Assembly: GCA_030725785.1 (NCBI GenBank)
Contig: JANRFB010000074.1
Location: 1 to 42,851 of the forward strand
Reading direction: 5' to 3'
DNA length: 42,851 nucleotides
DNA from: Solirubrobacteraceae bacterium
GTDB taxonomy: Bacteria > Actinomycetota > Thermoleophilia > Solirubrobacterales > Solirubrobacteraceae
Positions 15,010 through 22,710 of the stretch are shown here, in pieces. A model generated the notes under the pieces. That model was not told the DNA's origin, ran no database searches, and saw only the letters and a list, made by a program, of their open reading frames with translations. The position numbers and the translations under genes were made by a program. Each line of letters opens with the position of its first letter. Position 1 is the first letter of the stretch.

Positions 15010-15914
15010 GTGCGCTGCGCGAGCTCGCACCGGCCAAGATCAATCTCGGGTTGACGCTCGGTCCGCTGCGCGAGGACGGCCGCCACCGGCTCGTGACGGT
15101 GATGCAGCCGGTTGCGCTCTGCGACTCGCTCGAACTGCTTCCGGCCGAGATTGGCAGCAGCGCCGATCGGACGCTCTGCCCCGGCGTTGAGGGTGAGAAT
15201 CTTGTCGACAAGGCTATCGCTGGGTTTCGAGCGGCCAGCGGCTGGAGCGGCGCTGCAGTCCAAATTGAGATCGAGAAGAAAATTCCCGTCGCTGCAGGGA
15301 TGGCCGGTGGTTCTGCTGACGCTGGAGCTGCGCTGCGCCTGCTCTCGCGCGTTTCGGGGATCGCCGACGAAGAGATTCTTATGGCCGTCGCGCGGGAGCT
15401 TGGCGCCGACGTTCCGGGGCAGCTGCAACCGCGCCGTTATCTCGCTAGCGGCGCCGGGGAGGAGCTGCGCGCGCTGCCTGAAGCTGCTCCGTTCGGAATT
15501 CTCGTCGTGCCGTCAGATCACGGCCTCTCGACAGCCGACGTCTTCGCTGAGGCCGACCGCTTGGCGCTGCCGCGCAGCGTCGCTGAGCTCGAATCGCGCC
15601 AAGCAGAGCTAGTTGGAGCGCTAGCGGCGGGCGCCGCCTTTGCGCCGCCCGAGCTGATGGTCAACGACCTTGAGCCGGCTGCCGTGTCGCTCGCGCCGGA
15701 GCTCGCTTGGACGCTCGACGAGGTTCGCAGTGCTGGAGCCGAGCAGGCGCTTGTCTGCGGTTCAGGCCCAACCGTGATCGGTCTGTTCGGCGAGCTTGGC
15801 GGCGCCCGCGGCGCGGCGCTCGCGCTCTCCGGCCGCTCTCCGGCGCCGTTCGCCGTTGAGCCGTGGTATCCCACCGTGATGCCCAATGCCAACAGCGATG
15901 GAGCGACAGCGTGA
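15006..15914 (+). CDS. ispE: 4-diphosphocytidyl-2-C-methyl-D-erythritol kinase
   Basis: A 302-residue GHMP kinase of the MEP (non-mevalonate) isoprenoid pathway, phosphorylating the 2-hydroxyl of CDP-methylerythritol. APAKINLGL near the start is the substrate-site motif; PVAAGMAGGSADAGAALRLL is the glycine-rich ATP loop, and GADVP follows it. The C-terminal CGSGPTVIGLF is the third GHMP motif. The last 25 residues (AVEPWYPTVMPNAN) are a little longer than usual. It overlaps rsmA by four bases and the DedA-PAP2 gene by four (GTGA), so the run is probably one transcript. Its product feeds the undecaprenyl carrier used by wall polymers. Confidence 0.95.
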   Translation: MSALRELAPAKINLGLTLGPLREDGRHRLVTVMQPVALCDSLELLPAEIGSSADRTLCPGVEGENLVDKAIAGFRAASGWSGAAVQIEIEKKIPVAAGMAGGSADAGAALRLLSRVSGIADEEILMAVARELGADVPGQLQPRRYLASGAGEELRALPEAAPFGILVVPSDHGLSTADVFAEADRLALPRSVAELESRQAELVGALAAGAAFAPPELMVNDLEPAAVSLAPELAWTLDEVRSAGAEQALVCGSGPTVIGLFGELGGARGAALALSGRSPAPFAVEPWYPTVMPNANSDGATA

Positions 15915-17446
15915 AGGTCTTACCGCTGCTCGGCGCCGCCGCACTGGCCTTCTTTCTGATCAACAGGCGAAAGAAGCTCGAGCTGCCACTGATTATCGGC
16001 GGCATCATCGCGATCATCGGCCTCTGCGTCTACGGCAGCGGCCTCGTCGTGCTGCCAAACCTCGAAGAGCTGTTGACCAGCGTTGGCTCAACGCTCGGGG
16101 GCTGGACGTATCTGCTCGTAGGCGTTCTCGCGTTCCTTGAAACGGGAGCGTTCGTTGGGCTGATTGCTCCGGGCGAGACGGCGATGGTCGTCGGCGGCGT
16201 TGTTGCCGGCCAAGGCGTGATCTCGCTCGTCACGCTGATCGGGGTCGCATGGTTCGCGGCCGCGATGGGTGATCTCGTCAGCTACGAACTTGGGCGGCGA
16301 CTGGGGCGCGAGTTCATCGTCAAGCATGGTCCACGCTTTGGCATGAACGCCGAGCGGCTGGAGATGGTTGAGAAGTTTTTCGACAAGCACGGCGGCAAGG
16401 CGATCTTTATCGGCCGCTTTGTCGGCATTGTCCGCGCCGTCGCACCCTTCCTAGCTGGATCGAGCGGAATGCCGATGCGCAGGTTCCTGCCCTACGACAT
16501 CCTCGGCGCCGGGCTCTGGGCGACGACCTTCATCATGCTTGGCTACATCTTCTGGCAAAGCTTTTCAACCGTTCTGAAGGTTGCGAAGGAGGGTGCGCTG
16601 GGGCTCGGGATCGTGATCAGCGTCATCGTCGCCGTGGTCTGGGTCGTGCGCCACCTGAGCAAGGAAGAGAACCGCCACGCGCTCGAACAGAAGATGCTTG
16701 CCGCGCTCGATCGCCCAGGGCTGCGCTTCCTGCAGCCGCTCGTGCGCTGGGCGCAGGGGCCGCTGCGTTTCTTCATCGCGCGGATTACTCCCGGCACGAC
16801 CGGCCTTGACCTGACGACGCTGCTGACCTTCGTTGCCGTCGGCACATTCGCTTATTTCGGCTACTGGATTGTGATCGCGGAGCGCGGCTATGGAGCGATC
16901 GACGAGCAGGTTCAAGGCTGGGCAGTTGATCTCTACAACCCTGCTGTCGCGACTGCGGCGGAAGTCTTGACGACGCTCGGCGCCCCGCTTCTGATGTTCA
17001 CGCTAGTCGCGGTGGTCACGGTCGCGCTGCTGATCCGCCGCCACTGGCTTGAAGCGTTTGTGCTCGGCGCCGGGATGATTATGACCATCGGCTCGGTTCA
17101 GCTTGGCAAACATCTGCTCGATCGCCCGCGCCCTCCGGGAGCGCTAGTCGATGCAGTCGGTTCCTCGTACCCATCAGGCCACACTGCCTACGCCGTCGCT
17201 TGGGTTGTGTTGGCAGCTATCGCAGTCCGCTTGATTCCAGAGCTGAAAGGGAAGTGGTGGCTCGTCGGTGTCGCCGTCATCATTCCCGTTCTAGTTGGCG
17301 CGACCCGCGTCTATCTTCAAGTTCACTGGCTCTCGGACACGCTCGGCGGCGGCGGCGGGGCGATGGCCTGCTTCGCGCTGATGGCGATTATTGCGCTGTT
17401 CGTCAAGGTCGTGCGCGATACTGCGCCGAAGGCAACAAATGGATAA
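15911..17446 (+). CDS. DedA-PAP2 fusion membrane protein
   Basis: A 511-residue polytopic membrane protein. About residues 55-240 are a DedA/SNARE-associated domain (FVGLIAPGETAMVVGG, EFIVKHGPRFGM, FIGRFVGIVRAVAPFLAGSSGMP), the family that includes undecaprenyl-phosphate flippases. About 300-495 are a PAP2 lipid-phosphatase domain with all three motifs: GKHLLDRPRP, YPSGHT and ATRVYLQVHWLSD. One chain could dephosphorylate and move prenyl or phospholipid phosphates. The GTG at 15911 overlaps the ispE stop; an ORF extension further upstream lies inside ispE. Such fusions are known in bacteria; the lipid substrate is not fixed by sequence. Confidence 0.9.
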   Translation: MKVLPLLGAAALAFFLINRRKKLELPLIIGGIIAIIGLCVYGSGLVVLPNLEELLTSVGSTLGGWTYLLVGVLAFLETGAFVGLIAPGETAMVVGGVVAGQGVISLVTLIGVAWFAAAMGDLVSYELGRRLGREFIVKHGPRFGMNAERLEMVEKFFDKHGGKAIFIGRFVGIVRAVAPFLAGSSGMPMRRFLPYDILGAGLWATTFIMLGYIFWQSFSTVLKVAKEGALGLGIVISVIVAVVWVVRHLSKEENRHALEQKMLAALDRPGLRFLQPLVRWAQGPLRFFIARITPGTTGLDLTTLLTFVAVGTFAYFGYWIVIAERGYGAIDEQVQGWAVDLYNPAVATAAEVLTTLGAPLLMFTLVAVVTVALLIRRHWLEAFVLGAGMIMTIGSVQLGKHLLDRPRPPGALVDAVGSSYPSGHTAYAVAWVVLAAIAVRLIPELKGKWWLVGVAVIIPVLVGATRVYLQVHWLSDTLGGGGGAMACFALMAIIALFVKVVRDTAPKATNG

Positions 17447-17663
17447 CGAAACAATCATTCTGCTGGTCGGCGGCTTCAGTGCCGTCTTTGGCACCGCCGC
17501 GTGGGTTGGTCTGATGGCTGCGCCCGCTTGGCAGTCCTACAGCACGCTCTGGCAGAGGCTGGCTGGCGTCTTTCTTTCGCTCTACGCGCTAGCTGCGTTC
17601 ATCGTTGTGGGCATTGCACTTGGCGCGGTTGTGATCTGGTTCTGGGACCGTGTCTCAACCTGA
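17439..17663 (+). CDS. Small two-helix membrane protein
   Basis: A 74-residue hydrophobic protein of unknown function, beginning MDNETIILLVGG. Two membrane helices are likely, about residues 5-30 and 42-68, joined by a short loop with WQSYSTLWQRL. It starts inside the last codons of the DedA-PAP2 gene (eight-base overlap), so it is probably translated with it and may be a partner of that protein. No family was recognised. Confidence 0.75.
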   Translation: MDNETIILLVGGFSAVFGTAAWVGLMAAPAWQSYSTLWQRLAGVFLSLYALAAFIVVGIALGAVVIWFWDRVST

Positions 17664-17677
17664 TTACCCAGCGCGCG

Positions 17678-17683
17678 TAGAAT
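17678..17683 (+). promoter_or_regulatory. Predicted -10 box of the PucR-type regulator gene
   Basis: TAGAAT, close to consensus, with six bases to the ATG at 17690; it suggests a leaderless transcript starting a new unit after the upstream run. Confidence 0.55.
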
Positions 17684-17689
17684 CGTTCC

Positions 17690-18922
17690 ATGTCCACGTC
17701 GGCCCGCGGCAGCTCTGCTTCGCTCGATCTTGAAGCGCTTGAGGCGATCACCGACGCCGTCGAGTCCGGCGCCGGACTGCCTGAGGTCGTTCGCGCCGCC
17801 GCGCGGGCGCTTGAGGCGAGCCTCGCCGTGAGCGATCGTGCTGGCCATGTGCTGGCCGTGGCGGCGCGCTCGACTGCCGATGAAGCTTCGCTGCTGGCGG
17901 ATGGGAGCGGCGTCAGATTGATTGAGCTGCGTGTAAGCGACGCACCGGTTGGAGTGCTGCGCCTGCGCCCCCGCGGTGAGCTTGACGGTTCGCTGCTGCG
18001 CCTTGTAACGACGTTGATCAGCTCTGAAGTTGAGCGCGTGCGCGCTCCCTCGCGCGCCTCGGCCGAAGCCGCCGAGCTGTTCCTGCTCGCCCTCTTGGCG
18101 AGGGAGATTGAGGATGGCGCCGCGGTCGCGGCGGCTGCCGCCGAGCTGGGAACGAGCCTCGATGGTGGCGCCAGCATGATCGTCGTCCGCGCCCACGCCC
18201 ACGTTGCCGCCGGTGAGGGCCGCCGCGCACGCGTTCATTCGCTCGTCGATCGCGCTGCTCGCGGCGTTGCGGCCGATTCATTGAGTGCACTGACGCCGCC
18301 GCGCGACCTGCCCGGCGATGACGTCGCCGTGTTGTTGGCCAGCGGCGACGATGCCGTGGCCGCTCGCGCAGGGGAAGCGATTCGCAGCGAGCTGCTCTCA
18401 GGTCTTCCTGGTCACACGGTCACGATCGGCCGCAGTCGCCCTTGCGAGGACCCGGCGCAGCTCCACCGTGCGGCGGCCGAGGCGCTGCTAGCCGTAAATG
18501 TGGCTGAAGGCGACGACGAGCACACGGTTTTGGCTTTCGAGCAGACCGGCGCCTACCGGCTGCTGCTCTCGGCGATGGCCGACAACCCCGACGAGCTGCG
18601 TCGCTTCTACGCGGAGACGGTCGAGCCGCTGGTCGCCTACGACGAGCAGTATGAGACCGACTTACTGCTCACGGTCGAAACCTTCCTTGAGGCCGACGGC
18701 AACGTCGCCGGCACCGCGCAGCGGCTCTTCACTCATCGCCATACGGTCCGCTACCGACTGGAGCGGGTTCGCGATCTTTGCGGCCACGACGTAGGTTCAA
18801 GCGACGGCCGCGAAAAACTGAGCCTCGGGCTGAAGGCGATGCGGGTACTTGGAATCCCACGCCGGGGCGGCCCTGCCGGTGAGCCCGGCCTCAGCGCCGG
18901 CCGAGTTTCGAAGCCGCGCTGA
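17690..18922 (+). CDS. PucR/CdaR-type transcriptional regulator
   Basis: A 410-residue cytoplasmic regulator. The C-terminal about 60 residues are the PucR helix-turn-helix: ETFLEADGNVAGTAQRLF, then HRHTVRYRLERVRDLCG. The middle has a GGDEF-like region of the CdaR type. The N-terminal about 130 residues, with ASLAVSDRAGHVLAV, look like a small sensory domain. The tail after about 390 is Gly/Pro rich. Family members control purine, sugar-diacid or amino-acid catabolism, but no such operon is adjacent, so the target is unknown. A leucine near residue 325 is encoded by TTA (18662-18664). It is followed by tRNA-Gln. Confidence 0.9.
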   Translation: MSTSARGSSASLDLEALEAITDAVESGAGLPEVVRAAARALEASLAVSDRAGHVLAVAARSTADEASLLADGSGVRLIELRVSDAPVGVLRLRPRGELDGSLLRLVTTLISSEVERVRAPSRASAEAAELFLLALLAREIEDGAAVAAAAAELGTSLDGGASMIVVRAHAHVAAGEGRRARVHSLVDRAARGVAADSLSALTPPRDLPGDDVAVLLASGDDAVAARAGEAIRSELLSGLPGHTVTIGRSRPCEDPAQLHRAAAEALLAVNVAEGDDEHTVLAFEQTGAYRLLLSAMADNPDELRRFYAETVEPLVAYDEQYETDLLLTVETFLEADGNVAGTAQRLFTHRHTVRYRLERVRDLCGHDVGSSDGREKLSLGLKAMRVLGIPRRGGPAGEPGLSAGRVSKPR

Positions 18923-18974
18923 AAGGTTCGCTCGCCGTCGCCGGCGGCCAGTGCTTATCATCAGGGGAGCCCAG

Positions 18975-19045
18975 TGGGGGGTGGTGTAACGGCAGCACAA
19001 CGGCCTTTGGCGCCGTTAGTCGGGGTTCGAATCCCTGCCCCCCAG
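18975..19045 (+). tRNA. tRNA-Gln (anticodon TTG)
   Basis: A 71-base cloverleaf. The acceptor TGGGGGG pairs with CCCCCCA (19038-19044), with discriminator G19045. The D-stem is GTGT/GCAC; the anticodon stem is ACGGC/GCCGT around the loop CTTTGGC, with TTG at 19007-19009. The T-arm has TTCGAAT between CGGGG and CCCTG. The 3' CCA is not encoded. Confidence 0.97.
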
Positions 19046-19097
19046 CTAGAAGGCCTGCAGGTGTTCGCCCGCAGGTGCGATTTCGGCGCCTGCGCTC

Positions 19098-19103
19098 TAC
19101 GAT
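19098..19103 (+). promoter_or_regulatory. Predicted -10 box of glmU
   Basis: TACGAT with six bases to GTG 19110. A GTG at 19104 touches the box directly, so the spacing rule seen elsewhere in the window favours 19110 as the start. Confidence 0.45.
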
Positions 19104-19109
19104 GTGAAC

Positions 19110-20498
19110 GTGTCCGCTCACACTGCCGTCATTTTGGCCGCCGGCCAGGGGACACGAATGCGTTCACGCACGCCGAAGGTTCTCCATGATCTCTGCGGCC
19201 GTCCGCTGATCGAGTGGGTGCTCGTAGCCGCGCGCGAAGCAGACTGCACGAAGTTGATCGTTGTCGACGCGCCTGCCCGCCCTCTCGAGGGTCTACTCGG
19301 TGACGATGTTGAGCTCGTCGTCCAACCTCAGGCCGACGGCACCGCGGGGGCGGTCGCGGCCGCGATCGAGTCGCTCCCTGGAGGCCGCCCAGTTGTGGTT
19401 CTAAGTGGCGACGTTCCGATGATCAGCTCCGAAACAATCCGTGAGCTGATCGCAGTTCACGAGCAGAGCGCCGCCGCCGTCACGGTTGCAACCGCATTGC
19501 TGGACGACCCGAGCGGTTATGGGCGCGTTGTTCGCAGCGCCGACGGTCGGCTCGAGAAGATCGTTGAGACTAAGACCGACGGTGACGCGACGGCCGAAGA
19601 GCTCTTGATCACCGAGGTCAACAGTGGCATCTATGTGTTCGACCCTGCCGCGCTCGCCAGCGCGCTTCCTAGCGTTGGCAGCGACAACAGCCAAGGTGAG
19701 CGCTACCTGCCCGCTGTACTGCCGCTAATCGCGGCCGCCGGTGGCACCGTAATCGCACACGTGGTCGATGATCCTTCGATGCTGCTCGGCGTCAACGATC
19801 GGGTTGATCTCGCGGAGCTGCGCGATCTCGCTCAGATGCAGATCATCGAAGCTCACTTGCTCGGCGGCGTCGACATCATCGCCCCGGCCTCAACTCAGAT
19901 CGACGTCACCGTTGAGATCGGGGCCGACAGTGTGATCGAACCGTTCACCGCGCTATCTGGCGCGACCAAGGTCGGCGAGCGCTCGACGATCGGCCCCGAT
20001 TCAACATTGACCGACGCGCTGATTGGTGACGAGGTGACCGTGCTGCGCAGCCACTTGACCGATTGCGAGGTCCGCAGCCAGGCCAGCATCGGCCCGTTCG
20101 CGCACCTTCGCCCCGGTTCACTGGTGCGCGAAGGCGCCAAAGTCGGTGCCTTTGTTGAACTTAAGAACGCCGACATCGGCGAGGGCGCGAAAGTTCCCCA
20201 CCTCTCGTACGTTGGCGATGCTGAGGTCGGCGCGGCCGCCAATCTTGGGGCTGGGACGATTACAGCCAACTACGACGGCGTTAACAAGCACCGCACCGTT
20301 TTCGGAGAGCGCGTCCATGGCGGAGTCCACGTCTCTTACATCGCACCGGTTGAGGTTGGCGATGACTCTTGGACTGCGGCCGGCAGTGTCATCACTGAAG
20401 CGGTGCCGCCGGGCTCTCTTGCGATCGGCCGAGGGCGCCAGGAGAACAAGGATGGCTACGATGCGCGCCGCAAGAGTGACGGGGCGGATAAGAAATGA
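19110..20498 (+). CDS. glmU: Bifunctional GlcNAc-1-P uridyltransferase / GlcN-1-P acetyltransferase
   Basis: A 462-residue cytoplasmic enzyme that makes UDP-GlcNAc, the precursor of peptidoglycan and linkage units of wall polymers. The N-terminal pyrophosphorylase domain has VILAAGQGTRMRS followed by TPKVLHDL, and LSGDVPMI. The C-terminal left-handed beta-helix has hexapeptide repeats, KVPHLSYVGDAEVG with the catalytic His, and NLGAGTITANYDGVNKHRT. The length is normal. The GTG at 19110 is preferred over GTG 19104 because of the upstream TACGAT. Its stop overlaps the prs start (ATGA), the common glmU-prs pairing. Confidence 0.97.
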   Translation: MSAHTAVILAAGQGTRMRSRTPKVLHDLCGRPLIEWVLVAAREADCTKLIVVDAPARPLEGLLGDDVELVVQPQADGTAGAVAAAIESLPGGRPVVVLSGDVPMISSETIRELIAVHEQSAAAVTVATALLDDPSGYGRVVRSADGRLEKIVETKTDGDATAEELLITEVNSGIYVFDPAALASALPSVGSDNSQGERYLPAVLPLIAAAGGTVIAHVVDDPSMLLGVNDRVDLAELRDLAQMQIIEAHLLGGVDIIAPASTQIDVTVEIGADSVIEPFTALSGATKVGERSTIGPDSTLTDALIGDEVTVLRSHLTDCEVRSQASIGPFAHLRPGSLVREGAKVGAFVELKNADIGEGAKVPHLSYVGDAEVGAAANLGAGTITANYDGVNKHRTVFGERVHGGVHVSYIAPVEVGDDSWTAAGSVITEAVPPGSLAIGRGRQENKDGYDARRKSDGADKK

Positions 20499-21550
20499 CC
20501 GATCTCGCGCCTAGACTCCCGATCGAAATGGTGACGACGCAGAGCGGACTGCAGCCAGCTACCAGCATCCCGATCGATTACGACAAGCGGATGATGGTCG
20601 TCTCAGGCCGCGCCCATCCCGAGCTGGCGGCGAAGATCGCCGACCGCCTCGGCGTCGAACTCGGCCCGGTGACGCTTAAAACCTTCTCCAACGGCGAGGT
20701 CTACTGCCGTTTCGACGAGTCGATTCGAGGCGCCGACGTCTTCATCGTCCAGCCAACCTGCGGCAACCCGGCAACTGGAGTGACGGCCAACGACGCGCTG
20801 ATGGAGCTGATGGTGATGATCGACGCCGCCGTCGGCGCCTCGGCCCATCGCGTGATCGCCGTAACGCCGTGGTACGGCTACTCACGTCAGGACAAGAAGT
20901 CGGCCCCGCGCGAGCCGATCAGCGCGCGGCTAGTGGCTCGGATGCTTGAGTCGGCCGGCGCCGACCGCGTGCTGACGATGGATCTCCACGCCGGCCAGGT
21001 CCAAGGTTTCTTCCAGATCCCGGTAGACCACATGACGGCGATGTTCATGCTGACGCAGTACTTCGAAGATCTCGGCCTCGATGATCTCGTCGTCGTCTCG
21101 CCTGATGCCGGCCGCGTCAAGCTGAATAAGAAGTTTGCTTCCAAGATTGGCGCCGAGCTGGCGATTCTCGATAAGGAACGCCCCGACCATCAGGTAGCAG
21201 AGGTTGGCTACGTGATCGGTGACGTCGCCGGCAAGACTGCCGTGCTCGTTGACGACATGATCGACACCGCTGGCACGCTCGCCGTCGCAGGCCAAGCCGT
21301 GCTCGAAGCCGGCGCGACGAGCGTCTATGCCGCCGCCACGCACGGAATCTTCAGCGGCGCCGCCTGGGAAAACCTCGCCAGCGCGAGCTTCGAGCAGATC
21401 GTCGTAACCGACACCGTTCCGCTGCGGCCAGGCGCGCCAGAGAACGTCCGCGTTCTGACTTGCGCCGACGTGCTGACCGATTCAATCCGCCGGATCTTTA
21501 CCGACGACTCCGTCAGCGAAGTCTTCGGCGGCGAGAACCAGCTCTTCTAG
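20495..21550 (+). CDS. prs: Ribose-phosphate pyrophosphokinase
   Basis: A 351-residue enzyme that makes PRPP from ribose 5-phosphate and ATP for nucleotides, His and Trp. It contains FSNGEVYCRFDESIRG, the ATP-site YGYSRQDKKSAPREPISA, TMDLHAGQVQGFF, VVSPDAG and the PRPP loop VLVDDMIDTAGT. About 25 residues precede the usual N-terminus (the core starts near DYDKRMMVVSG); a later start is possible, but the ATG at 20495 overlaps the glmU stop in the usual coupled way. The 3' end overlaps the opposite-strand gene by four bases. Confidence 0.96.
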   Translation: MTDLAPRLPIEMVTTQSGLQPATSIPIDYDKRMMVVSGRAHPELAAKIADRLGVELGPVTLKTFSNGEVYCRFDESIRGADVFIVQPTCGNPATGVTANDALMELMVMIDAAVGASAHRVIAVTPWYGYSRQDKKSAPREPISARLVARMLESAGADRVLTMDLHAGQVQGFFQIPVDHMTAMFMLTQYFEDLGLDDLVVVSPDAGRVKLNKKFASKIGAELAILDKERPDHQVAEVGYVIGDVAGKTAVLVDDMIDTAGTLAVAGQAVLEAGATSVYAAATHGIFSGAAWENLASASFEQIVVTDTVPLRPGAPENVRVLTCADVLTDSIRRIFTDDSVSEVFGGENQLF

Positions 21551-21858
21551 CTTCCGCCGCCGATCACAAAGCCGCGCTCGACGAGCGTCACGACAGCACT
21601 CTCAAAGGCAGCGAAGTCACGCGCCAATAGGTGCTCTATCGGGCGGCCGCTCGGCCCGTCAGTTCGGAGCCAAAGTTTCAGCACTTCGGGGCCCACGCAG
21701 GCCTGTGCCTCTTCGCTTAGCTGCAGCAGGATCGGCAGTTCTGGCCGGTGGTCGAGGCTGTCGGAGATGATCTCTATCGGGTTGCTGTCGAGCGTCGCGC
21801 AGAGCTCCTCGTCGCTCAGACCAAGCCGCCCCATCAGCAGTACGGCTGCGCTATCCAC
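21547..21858 (-). CDS. Unknown small protein, resembling the Xre/MbcA/ParS antitoxin C-terminal pattern
   Basis: A 103-residue soluble protein, no firm family. GLSDEELCATLDSNPIEII could form a helix-turn-helix. KLWLRTDGPSGRPIEHLL followed by FAAFESAVVTLVERG resembles the WLxTPNxxLGGxxPxxLL end of Xre/MbcA/ParS antitoxins, but no RES-type toxin gene is adjacent. The start is GTG 21858, eleven bases after the DUF4235 gene, so the two are likely cotranscribed. Its end overlaps prs tail-to-tail. The antitoxin reading is tentative. Confidence 0.65.
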   Translation of the reverse strand: MDSAAVLLMGRLGLSDEELCATLDSNPIEIISDSLDHRPELPILLQLSEEAQACVGPEVLKLWLRTDGPSGRPIEHLLARDFAAFESAVVTLVERGFVIGGGS

Positions 21859-21869
21859 GGCTCGGCTCT

Positions 21870-22178
21870 TCAGTCGCCGCGGGCTTGAAGCCGTGCGGCC
21901 GGCTCGCGCCTCTGCTCGCCGGGCCAGAAACCAGTGATGTAACGGAAGCCGGTTGCTCCGGCGCGAGTGAAGGTGGCTGTCGTGACGGCAATGATTGAGC
22001 CTTTTATCGCGGCGGCGGCGATCACCTCGGGCCAGCTTGCAAGTTCGGTCGTCGCTGTTGGAGGTTCGCTGCCGCGCGTCCGCTCCCAGCCGTCGATGAA
22101 GGTCGTTTGACCGACGCGCTTGGCCAGCACGGTTCCAAGCAGCAGGCCAACCGGCATGAAAAGAATCTTCGCAATCAC
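21870..22178 (-). CDS. DUF4235 family small membrane protein
   Basis: A 102-residue protein matching the actinobacterial DUF4235 pattern: AKILFMPVGLLLGTVLAKRV (first helix, about 3-22), a middle loop with ELASWPEVIAAAAIKGSIIAV (second helix), then AGATGFRYITGFWPG near the end. Function unknown. The GTG at 22178 is chosen because the TATTCT box lies six bases upstream. The longer open frame to 22361 adds a basic, non-membrane stretch that overlaps the opposite-strand gene. Divergent from the gene at 22258. Confidence 0.8.
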   Translation of the reverse strand: MIAKILFMPVGLLLGTVLAKRVGQTTFIDGWERTRGSEPPTATTELASWPEVIAAAAIKGSIIAVTTATFTRAGATGFRYITGFWPGEQRREPAARLQARGD

Positions 22179-22184
22179 GCTGCC

Positions 22185-22190
22185 AGAATA
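22185..22190 (-). promoter_or_regulatory. Predicted -10 box of the DUF4235 gene
   Basis: Minus-strand TATTCT with six bases to GTG 22178; it decides the short start. Confidence 0.5.
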
Positions 22191-22243
22191 CCGCCAGAGC
22201 GAAGCCAGGCGCGGCGACCGGCGCCGGCCGCCCATCCGGGCTT

Positions 22244-22249
22244 TACCCT
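22244..22249 (+). promoter_or_regulatory. Predicted -10 box of the gene at 22258
   Basis: TACCCT with eight bases to GTG 22258; it supports a start right before the membrane helix. Confidence 0.45.
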
Positions 22250-22257
22250 TCGGGGTC

Positions 22258-22710
22258 GTGATTCTTCCGCGAATCTGGGTAATCGTTTTGCTCGTAATTC
22301 TCTTTCTCGCCGCTTCGTTCTTCGTTGCGCGCTGGCTGACGGCCGAAAATCGCGAGCGCAATGCGGTTGTTGAGCTGCTTCAGCTCCAGAGCGAGGGCGA
22401 TGCGGCGGGGATGATTGCCGCGATTGACGGCTGCGCGCAGGAACCAGCATGCCGGGCCGAAGTGCAATCCAACGCGCGCCGGCTCAGCGTCGGCGGATCG
22501 CTAAAGATCTTGCGCTTCGACTCCGCCGGCGCCTATTCGATCGGGGACTCAAGCGGCCAGTCGCGGATCGCATGGAACCGCGGCGGTACGAGCCCGGCTG
22601 TCGTTCAGTGCATCGAGGTTGAGCGCCGTGGGCTGGCATTCTTCGGGGGGAGCATCACGCTCCGCTCGCTCAGTCGCCCAATTGGTAGAGAAGCTTCATG
22701 CCCAAGCTAG
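22258..22710 (+). CDS. Unknown single-pass membrane protein
   Basis: A 150-residue protein with one N-terminal membrane helix (about residues 4-25, IWVIVLLVILFLAASFFVA) and a soluble part predicted outside. ERNAVVELLQLQSEGDAAGMIAAIDGC and two cysteines in CAQEPAC, which could form a disulfide, are visible; the second half is beta-rich (GGSLKILRFDSAG, VVQCIEVERRG). The pattern resembles small actinobacterial exported proteins without an assigned role. Its last four codons overlap the start of the GH2 gene by 13 bases, so the two are coupled. Confidence 0.7.
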   Translation: MILPRIWVIVLLVILFLAASFFVARWLTAENRERNAVVELLQLQSEGDAAGMIAAIDGCAQEPACRAEVQSNARRLSVGGSLKILRFDSAGAYSIGDSSGQSRIAWNRGGTSPAVVQCIEVERRGLAFFGGSITLRSLSRPIGREASCPS

